Shown here: positions 58,582-64,000 of the stretch, one piece after another
Layout: each line of letters opens with the position of its first letter
Numbering within the stretch: the first letter of the stretch is position 1
Assembly: GCF_017305915.1 (NCBI RefSeq)
Contig: NZ_JAFKJN010000018.1
Span: 328,840 to 392,839 of the forward strand
Direction of reading: 5' to 3'
DNA length: 64,000 nucleotides
From: Reyranella sp.
GTDB taxonomy: Bacteria; Pseudomonadota; Alphaproteobacteria; Reyranellales; Reyranellaceae
Position numbers and translations under genes: made by a program
Notes under the pieces: model-generated
The model's database searches: none
What the model was told of the DNA's origin: nothing
What the model saw: only the letters and a program-made list of their open reading frames with translations

Positions 58582-59364
58582 ATGAATGAGATCCTCGTTG
58601 GCGACGGTACCCATTCGGTCGAGCTTGGCGGCGCCGCCATCGATGTCTTCACCTGGCGTCCAACGGTCGCGCCGAAACTCCTGCTCGTGGTGTTTCACGG
58701 CATGCACGCCGACGCCGACACCTACCGCGACCGCGCGGTTCCTCTCGCGGAGAAGCTTGGCGCCGTCGTTGTCGCGCCGAAGTTCGCTCCGCCCAGTTTC
58801 ACCGTGCCGTTCTATCAGCGGGGCGGCGTGGCGCCGGACGGCGTGTTCATCCCGCCCGGCAAGCGCACGGTGGATCTGATCGCGCCGCTGATCGGCTGGG
58901 CGCACGACGCTTGCAAACAGCCCGGCTTGCCGCATGCTCTGATCGGCCATTCGGCGGGCGGGCAGTTCCTGAGCCGTCTCGCCGCCTTCGCGCCGACCGG
59001 GGCGACGCGCTACGTCATCGCCAACCCCTCGACCTGGGTGCTGCCCAGTACCGAGGACGCCGTGCCCTACGGCTTCGGCGGCACGCCTAACGCCGATGCG
59101 GCCCTGCGCGCCTATCTCGCCTTGCCGATCACCGCCCTGCAGGGCCTCGAAGACATCGGGACCGAGAACCTCTCGTCGGAAGCCGAGGCCGTCGCCCAGG
59201 GCCCCACGCGCCTCGAGCGCGGGCGCAACACCTTCGCCAAGGCGAAGGCCGCCGCGGCAAGACTCGGCTGTCCGTTCGGCTGGAGGCTCGCGGAAGTGCC
59301 GGGCGTCGGCCACGACTCCGCCGGCATGTTCTCCTCGGCGCAAGCGGCAGCGATCTTCGCGTGA
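58582..59364 (+). CDS. Alpha/beta hydrolase, cytoplasmic paralog
   Basis: 260 residues. LLLVVFHGMHADADTYRDRA gives the oxyanion HG motif. The nucleophile elbow is ALIGHSAGGQFLSRLAAF (GHSAG), and the catalytic His is in VPGVGHDSAGMFSS; the Asp is probably in the LEDIGTENL loop. No signal peptide. It resembles poly(3-hydroxyalkanoate) depolymerase/esterase-like hydrolases. The next gene is a secreted paralog in close tandem, overlapping by four bases. Confidence 0.88.
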   Translation: MNEILVGDGTHSVELGGAAIDVFTWRPTVAPKLLLVVFHGMHADADTYRDRAVPLAEKLGAVVVAPKFAPPSFTVPFYQRGGVAPDGVFIPPGKRTVDLIAPLIGWAHDACKQPGLPHALIGHSAGGQFLSRLAAFAPTGATRYVIANPSTWVLPSTEDAVPYGFGGTPNADAALRAYLALPITALQGLEDIGTENLSSEAEAVAQGPTRLERGRNTFAKAKAAAARLGCPFGWRLAEVPGVGHDSAGMFSSAQAAAIFA

Positions 59365-60203
59365 CCGTCGGGCGCGCCCTCGCCCTGCTCGCGATCGCGC
59401 TGTCCGGCGGCACGGCGGCCGCGCAGACGATCGCGCCCGACAACGGCGAGACGTCGGCCGCCATCCTCGGCACGACCCTGCGCGTCTTCACCTATCGGCC
59501 GCCCTGCGCGCCGCAACTGGTGCTGGCGGTGTTCCACGGCGTCGGCCGCGATGCCGGTCCCTATCGCGACGAGGCGCGGCCGCTCGCCGACAGGCTGTGC
59601 GCCATCGTCGTCTCGCCCGAATTCGACGCCGGCCGCTTTCCCACCGCGAAGTATCAGCGCGGCGGTGTGATGGAGAACGGAAAGTTCCTGCCGCCCGGCA
59701 AGCGCACGGTCGACATGGTGGCGCCGCTGATCGCCTGGGCGCGCCAGGTCTCGGCGCAGCCCGCCCTGCCCTATGCCCTGATCGGCCACTCCGCCGGCGG
59801 CCAGTTCCTGAGCCGCGTCGCCGCCTACGCCGCGCCCGACGCGGTGCACATCGTGATCGCCAACCCGTCGACCTGGGTGTTGCCGAGCCTGACCGATGCC
59901 GCGCCCTATGGCTTCGGCAAGGTGCCCGATGCCGAGGCGGCGCTGCGCGCCTATCTCGCGCTGCCGATCACCGTGCTGCTCGGCGGCGCCGACACCGGGA
60001 CGCACAACCTCTCGTCGGAGCCCGAAGCGGTGGCGCAAGGCGCCAACCGACTGATGCGCGGCCGCACCACCTTCGCCAAGGCGCAAGCCGCCGCCCGCGA
60101 GCACGGCTGGACCTTCGGCTGGACGGAAGCCGAGGTGCCCGCCGTCGGCCACAGCGCGACGAAGATGTTCGCGTCGCATCAGGCGGCCGCGGCGTTCCGC
60201 TGA
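59361..60203 (+). CDS. Alpha/beta hydrolase, exported paralog
   Basis: 280 residues from a GTG that overlaps the previous TGA (GTGA). The N-terminus VGRALALLAIALSGGTAAAQ is a signal peptide, so the enzyme should be periplasmic. The rest mirrors the upstream gene: LVLAVFHGVGRDAGPYRDEA, ALIGHSAGGQFLSRVAAYAA, IANPSTWVLPSLTDAAPYGF and VPAVGHSATKMFASHQAA. The catalytic Ser and His are kept. A recent tandem duplication followed by retargeting is the simplest reading. Confidence 0.88.
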   Translation: MTVGRALALLAIALSGGTAAAQTIAPDNGETSAAILGTTLRVFTYRPPCAPQLVLAVFHGVGRDAGPYRDEARPLADRLCAIVVSPEFDAGRFPTAKYQRGGVMENGKFLPPGKRTVDMVAPLIAWARQVSAQPALPYALIGHSAGGQFLSRVAAYAAPDAVHIVIANPSTWVLPSLTDAAPYGFGKVPDAEAALRAYLALPITVLLGGADTGTHNLSSEPEAVAQGANRLMRGRTTFAKAQAAAREHGWTFGWTEAEVPAVGHSATKMFASHQAAAAFR

Positions 60204-60208
60204 TCATC

Positions 60209-60258
60209 GGACCGCGCACATCCTGCGCGCTCATGAGCGGGCTGGAAGCCCGCGGTCC
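60209..60258. terminator. Branched palindrome between convergent genes
   Basis: GGACCGCG (60209-60216) pairs with CGCGGTCC (60251-60258) around inner hairpins GCGCA/TGCGC and GCGGGCT/AGCCCGC. It lies between the exported hydrolase and the Bug protein gene, so it may stop transcription from both sides; it also looks like a dispersed repeat unit. Confidence 0.5.
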
Positions 60259-60266
60259 AACGAGCG

Positions 60267-61226
60267 CTATTCCGGCTTCACTCCCGCCGCCTGCAGCACC
60301 GGCCCCCAGATCGGTGCCTGCACGGCGGTCCATTTGCCGAGCTCCTCCGGCGTGCCGCCCATCGCCACGAAGCCGCGCTTGCGCAGGTCCTCGCGCATCT
60401 CGGGCGTGGCGACCGAGGCATTGAGCGCCGCGTTCAGCTTGGCGACGATCGCCGGCGGCGTGCCGGGCGTCGCGATCAGGGTGTAGACGATCGTGCCGTC
60501 GACATCGCCGAAGCCCAGCTCCCTGAAGGTCGGGATATCGGGCGCCAGCAGCGCGCGCTCGGGCGCCGCCAGGCCGTAGGCCTTGAGCTTGCCGGCCTGG
60601 AGCTGCTGCGACACGCTGGTCAGGCTCGACATGCCGAGCTTGACGTGGCTGCCCAGCAGGTCGGTGACCAGCGGGCCGGTGCCGCGAAAAGGCACGTGGG
60701 TGAGCTTGATCTTGTTCAGGATGGCATAGCGCTCGGTCGCCAGATGCATCGGCGTGCTGATGCCGGCGGTGCCGTACTGCACGTCGCCCGGCTTGGCGCG
60801 CGCCGCCTCGGTGATCGCCGCGAGATCCTTCCACGGCGCGTCGGCGCTGCCGACGAACACCGATTCCTGCTTGGCGATGAAGCCGACCGCCACGAAGGCC
60901 GCAGGGTCGAAGGAGAGCCTGGCGATCAGGTAGGGCAGCAGCATCTGGTTGTTGCTGCTCACCAGCACGCTGTAGCCGTCGGGCGCCGCCTTGGCGACGA
61001 TTTCGTGGCCGATGCTGCCGCCGCCCCCGCCGCGATTGTCGATCACCACGGTCTGGCCGATCGCCTTCTGGAACGGCTCCTGGATCGCGCGCGCCAATGC
61101 GTCGGTGCCGCCCCCGGGCGGGAAAGGCACCACCATGTGGATCGGTTGCGACGGATAACTCTGCGCCGCGGCGCCCGATGCGCCGACCGCGAGCGCGGCA
61201 AAAGCCGCAAGCATCACCCTAAGCAT
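60267..61226 (-). CDS. Tripartite tricarboxylate transporter (Bug-type) binding protein
   Basis: 319 residues from the ATG at 61226, with GGGAGGG upstream. Signal peptide MLRVMLAAFAALAVGASGAA then AQSYPSQPIHMVVPFPPGGG, the usual Bug start. Further landmarks are ALARAIQEPFQKAIGQTVVI, ENRGGG-like DNRGGGGGSIG, and LLSSN-like LVSSNNQMLLPYLI. Bug proteins bind carboxylates such as tricarboxylates or aromatic acids in the periplasm. No TctA/TctB genes are adjacent, so this is one of the many orphan Bug proteins typical of such genomes. Confidence 0.94.
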   Translation of the reverse strand: MLRVMLAAFAALAVGASGAAAQSYPSQPIHMVVPFPPGGGTDALARAIQEPFQKAIGQTVVIDNRGGGGGSIGHEIVAKAAPDGYSVLVSSNNQMLLPYLIARLSFDPAAFVAVGFIAKQESVFVGSADAPWKDLAAITEAARAKPGDVQYGTAGISTPMHLATERYAILNKIKLTHVPFRGTGPLVTDLLGSHVKLGMSSLTSVSQQLQAGKLKAYGLAAPERALLAPDIPTFRELGFGDVDGTIVYTLIATPGTPPAIVAKLNAALNASVATPEMREDLRKRGFVAMGGTPEELGKWTAVQAPIWGPVLQAAGVKPE

Positions 61227-61264
61227 TACTCGGTTCCCTCCCGAAGGGCGGGAACCGTAGAGCG

Positions 61265-61310
61265 ATTTCCAAGCAGATGGAACCGCTCGCGGTTCCATCT
61301 GCTCGGAAAT
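61265..61310. repeat. Long palindrome 1 upstream of the Bug gene
   Basis: AGCAGATGGAACCGC (61272-61286) and GCGGTTCCATCTGCT (61289-61303) form 15 pairs with a two-base loop; ATTTCC and GGAAAT flank it with one mismatch. Typical of dispersed palindromic elements. Confidence 0.75.
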
Positions 61311-61337
61311 GCGCGCGCGGGCGATGCTGGTCTCACC

Positions 61338-61381
61338 GGGCACATTCCGTCCGGCTGATTCCAGCCGGACGGAATGTGCCC
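61338..61381. repeat. Long palindrome 2
   Basis: A 20-pair perfect stem: GGGCACATTCCGTCCGGCTG (61338-61357), loop ATTC, and the exact complement (61362-61381). It sits beside palindrome 1 between the Bug and GapR-like genes and ends 12 bases after the gapR stop, so it may also end that transcript. Confidence 0.75.
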
Positions 61382-61392
61382 CAGCGCCTTGT

Positions 61393-61665
61393 TCAGACCA
61401 TTCCCAGCGCGTGCTTGTAGGTGTCGAGCAGCGCGTCCTGCTCGTCGCGGTCGGCCGCGTCCATCTTCCGCAGCGAAACGATCTTCCGCATGGTCTTGAC
61501 GTCGTAGCCGACGCCCTTGGCCTCGCTGTAGACGTCCTTGATGTCGCTGCCGATGGCGCCGCGCTCTTCCTCGAGCTTCTCGATGCGCTCGACGAAGCTC
61601 TTCAGGCGATCGGCCGAGATCGGCCCGGCCTTGGTCTTCTTCGAAAGAGGGCTCCCGTCCGGCAT
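61393..61665 (-). CDS. gapR: GapR-like DUF2312 protein
   Basis: 90 residues with GGAG six bases before the ATG. The core AGPISADRLKSFVERIEKLE followed by ERGAIGSDIKDVYSEAKGVG and YDVKTMRKIVSLRKMDAADR is the standard DUF2312/GapR helix bundle. GapR binds overtwisted DNA ahead of replication and transcription forks in Caulobacter. All expected basic residues are present. Length is normal. Confidence 0.92.
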   Translation of the reverse strand: MPDGSPLSKKTKAGPISADRLKSFVERIEKLEEERGAIGSDIKDVYSEAKGVGYDVKTMRKIVSLRKMDAADRDEQDALLDTYKHALGMV

Positions 61666-61818
61666 CCGCTACTCCATGATCTTGTTGCCGGACCATAAGA
61701 GCGGCGACCGTGTCGACTCAATGATGACGACGCGATGAATGATGGGGATAACGGGGAGGATTGACCGCGCCCGATCCGGCGGCCCACCCTCCGTCCCCGA
61801 GCATCGGAGATCGCACGC

Positions 61819-63747
61819 GTGGCGCGCCTACATATCGTCCTTCTTGCCGTGCTGGCGCTGCTGCCGCAGCGGGCGTTGGCGCAGGCCTCGCCCGGGTCGG
61901 CAGCGGGACCGGTGGCGACACCGGTCGTGCAAAGCGTGCCCGAGGCGCGCGACATTCCCTTCCCCGGCGTCATCAAGCTCGCCGTCGATGCGACCGACCC
62001 TGCGCAGGCGATCTTCCGGGTTCGCCAGACCATTCCTGTCGTCGCGCCGGGGCGCCTCACGCTCCTGTACCCGCAGTGGCTTCCCGGCACCCACGGCCCG
62101 AGCGGGCCGATCGACAAGCTCGCCGGCCTGGTCGTCGCCGCGAACGGCCAACCGCTGGAGTGGCGGCGCGATCCGGTCGAGATGTTCGCCTTTCACATCG
62201 ACCCGCCGCCCGGCACCGCGGCGATCGAGGTCGAGTTCCAGTACGTCTCGCCGACGGCGCCGAGCCAGGGCCGCGTCGAGGCGACCCCGGACATGCTCGA
62301 CCTGCAGTGGGGCCGGGTGTCGCTCTACCCGGCCGGCTACTATGTCCGGCAGATCCCGGTCGAGGCGTCGCTGCGGCTGCCGTCGACCTGGAAATTCGCG
62401 ACGGCGCTGGACGTCGCCGACAGCAAGGACGGCGAGACCGCGTTCAAGCGAGAGAGCTACGAGACCCTGGTCGATTCGCCCCTGTTCGCCGGGCGCCACT
62501 TCCGGCAGATCGACCTCGATCCCGAGGGCCGCTCGCCGGTGCGCTTGAACGTGCTCGGCGACCAGCCCGCCGATCTCGAGATCAAGCCCGAGAAGATCGC
62601 CAGGCTGCGCAAGCTGGTCCGCGAGGCCGACGCGCTGTTCGCCTCGCGCCATTTCGACCGCTACGATTTCCTGCTCGCGCTGTCTGACCGCCTGGGCGGC
62701 ATCGGGCTGGAGCATCACCGGTCGAGCGAGAATGCCACCCGGACCGGCTATTTCGACAACATCACCGGCCTCGATCTGCTGCCGCACGAGTACGTCCACT
62801 CCTGGAACGGCAAGTTCCGCCGCGGTGCCGATCTCTGGACACCCGACTACCGCACGCCGATGCGCAACAGCCTGCTGTGGGTCTACGAAGGCCAGACCCA
62901 GTACTGGGGCCATGTCCTCACCGCGCGCTCGGGCCTGCTCACCAGGCAGCAGGCCCTCGATGCGCTCGCCCTCGATGCGGCGATCTACGAGGCCCGCGCC
63001 GGCCGCGCCTGGCGGCCGCTCAGCGACACGACCAACGCGCCGATCATTCCCGACCGCGGCCGCGATGCCTGGCGAAGCTGGCAGCGGTCGGCGGACTACT
63101 ATGTCGAGGGCCAGTTGATCTGGCTCGACGTCGACACGCTGCTGCGCGAGCGGACGGAGGACAAGCATTCGCTCGACGACTTCGCCAAGGCCTTCTTCGG
63201 CATGGACGATGGGAGCTGGGTGACGAAGACCTATGGTTTCGACGACGTCGTCGCGGCGCTGAACGCCCTCGTGCCGAACGACTGGGCGGGCTTCCTCAAG
63301 GCCCGCCTGGAAGGACGCAGCGCCGCGCCGCTCGACGGCCTGACCCGCGGCGGCTACCGGCTGGTCTACGGTGAGGAGCCCAGCGACTTCCAGCGCGCGT
63401 ACGAGACGCGCAGCAAGCGGCACGACTTCACGTTCTCACTGGGTCTTTCGCTCGGCGACGACGGCCAGCTTTCTTCCGTGGCCTGGGGCGGGCCGGCCTT
63501 CAAGGCCGGGCTCACGGTCGGCGACTACCTGGTGGCGGTCAACGGCGAGTCCTTCACGCCCAAGCACCTGAAGGACGCCATCGCCGCGGCCAGGACCGAG
63601 CACAAGCCGATCGAGCTGCTGCTCAAGAACGGCAGCCGCTACCGCACCGTCCCGGTCGACTATCAGGGCGGCCTGCGGTTCCCCAAGCTGCAGCGGATCG
63701 ACGGCACGCCGGCCCGCCTCGACGCGATCCTCGAGTCGCGGGGTTAG
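61819..63747 (+). CDS. M61 family glycyl aminopeptidase-like protease with PDZ domain
   Basis: 642 residues from GTG (GGAG nine bases upstream). Signal peptide RLHIVLLAVLALLPQRALAQ. N-terminal beta domain (about 45-250), catalytic domain with LLPHEYVHSWNGKFRRGADL (HEYVH zinc motif) and LLWVYEGQTQYWGHV (third ligand Glu), and a C-terminal PDZ (LSLGDDGQLSSVAWGGPAFK, then AGLTVGDYLVAVNGESFTP). M61 enzymes are periplasmic metallo-aminopeptidases. Length fits. Confidence 0.95.
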   Translation: MARLHIVLLAVLALLPQRALAQASPGSAAGPVATPVVQSVPEARDIPFPGVIKLAVDATDPAQAIFRVRQTIPVVAPGRLTLLYPQWLPGTHGPSGPIDKLAGLVVAANGQPLEWRRDPVEMFAFHIDPPPGTAAIEVEFQYVSPTAPSQGRVEATPDMLDLQWGRVSLYPAGYYVRQIPVEASLRLPSTWKFATALDVADSKDGETAFKRESYETLVDSPLFAGRHFRQIDLDPEGRSPVRLNVLGDQPADLEIKPEKIARLRKLVREADALFASRHFDRYDFLLALSDRLGGIGLEHHRSSENATRTGYFDNITGLDLLPHEYVHSWNGKFRRGADLWTPDYRTPMRNSLLWVYEGQTQYWGHVLTARSGLLTRQQALDALALDAAIYEARAGRAWRPLSDTTNAPIIPDRGRDAWRSWQRSADYYVEGQLIWLDVDTLLRERTEDKHSLDDFAKAFFGMDDGSWVTKTYGFDDVVAALNALVPNDWAGFLKARLEGRSAAPLDGLTRGGYRLVYGEEPSDFQRAYETRSKRHDFTFSLGLSLGDDGQLSSVAWGGPAFKAGLTVGDYLVAVNGESFTPKHLKDAIAAARTEHKPIELLLKNGSRYRTVPVDYQGGLRFPKLQRIDGTPARLDAILESRG

Positions 63748-63760
63748 CTCAAAAAACATT

Positions 63761-63931
63761 CCTCCCCCGTCATCGGGGGAGGTGTCAGCGTCTTACGCTG
63801 ACGGAGGGGTCATGAGCCGCAGTCGTGCGGTCGCTCATGACCCCTCCGCCCGCGATTACGCGCGCACCTTGTGTCTTGGAATGGGTGCAGACTGCGGTCG
63901 CCAGAGGATCGGCTCGCACCCGATCCTCTGG
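63761..63931. repeat. Cluster of four palindromes after the M61 gene
   Basis: In order: CCTCCCCCG/CGGGGGAGG (63761-63782); GTCAGCGT/ACGCTGAC (63784-63802); CGGAGGGGTCATGAGC with its exact complement (63102+700 region: 63802-63817 and 63833-63848); CCAGAGGATCGG/CCGATCCTCTGG (63901-63931). The first may stop the M61 transcript. The remainder of 63748-64000 holds no gene I can support. Confidence 0.7.
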
Positions 63932-64000
63932 CGCGGCAGGAGAGCCCGTCTGGCACCAAGACTGCACGTCGTTGGGGAGCTTGGGCCCCGGCCGTTGTCT

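Noticed and set aside
63785..63967. A 60-codon minus-strand ORF at the right end
   Set aside because: It runs through the palindrome cluster, has no ribosome site, and its composition follows the repeats.

Overview
The window looks like chromosomal DNA of a high-GC alphaproteobacterium. The clearest marker is a complete general stress response set (PhyR, NepR and two EcfG-type sigma factors), which is known only from Alphaproteobacteria. A CpaA-F/Tad pilus locus, a DUF2312/GapR protein and a Bug-type tricarboxylate-binding protein fit the same class. A Reyranella- or Rhodospirillales-like host is my guess from overall flavour and is not demonstrated. I see no tRNA, rRNA, CRISPR array or intact transposase.

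Layout. 1-9.1 kb: a minus-strand polysaccharide operon (membrane protein, Wzy/ligase-like protein, initiating sugar-phosphate transferase, AsnB-like amidotransferase, four family-4 glycosyltransferases, the last cut by the edge). 9.1-10.8 kb: transglutaminase, guanidinium exporter gdx with a structured leader, and a 59-residue protein. 10.8-14.45 kb: an accessory segment with a DUF3987 helicase/primase-like gene and its partner, a DUF6338 membrane protein pair of lower GC, a frameshifted gene remnant, and copies of one palindromic repeat at the edges and between genes. 14.45-20.97 kb: racemase-family enzyme, metallophosphoesterase, DUF2161 nuclease-like protein, YcaQ-type DNA glycosylase, membrane glycosyltransferase and an amidohydrolase. 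21.2-24.5 kb: ergothioneine genes egtBD and an orphan protein.

24.5-37 kb: the general stress response region. phyR and two sensor kinases run on the minus strand; two EcfG sigma factors and nepR run on the plus strand. Around them are many very small envelope genes (DUF1328, CsbD-like proteins, a glycine-zipper lipoprotein, three related Cys-motif lipoproteins, and two tiny membrane proteins). Reading their upstream regions by eye, nine good copies and one weak copy of a G(G/C/T)AAC-N16/17-CGTT element precede these genes, matching the EcfG promoter form. This is the most interesting signal in the window: a compact, self-contained stress regulon whose effectors are mostly undescribed small envelope proteins.

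37-51 kb: a short-chain dehydrogenase, then the complete Tad/Flp pilus locus on the minus strand (flp, cpaABCDEF, tadBC, TadG-like, two TadE-like pseudopilins, tadD). 51-54.3 kb: pssA-psd phospholipid genes, a LysM protein and a LOG-family protein. 54.4-60.2 kb: two unrelated NADP-isocitrate dehydrogenases in tandem (monomeric then dimeric), a DUF429 protein, and a tandem pair of alpha/beta hydrolases, one cytoplasmic and one exported. 60.2-64 kb: Bug-type binding protein, GapR-like protein, M61 aminopeptidase, and clusters of long palindromes.
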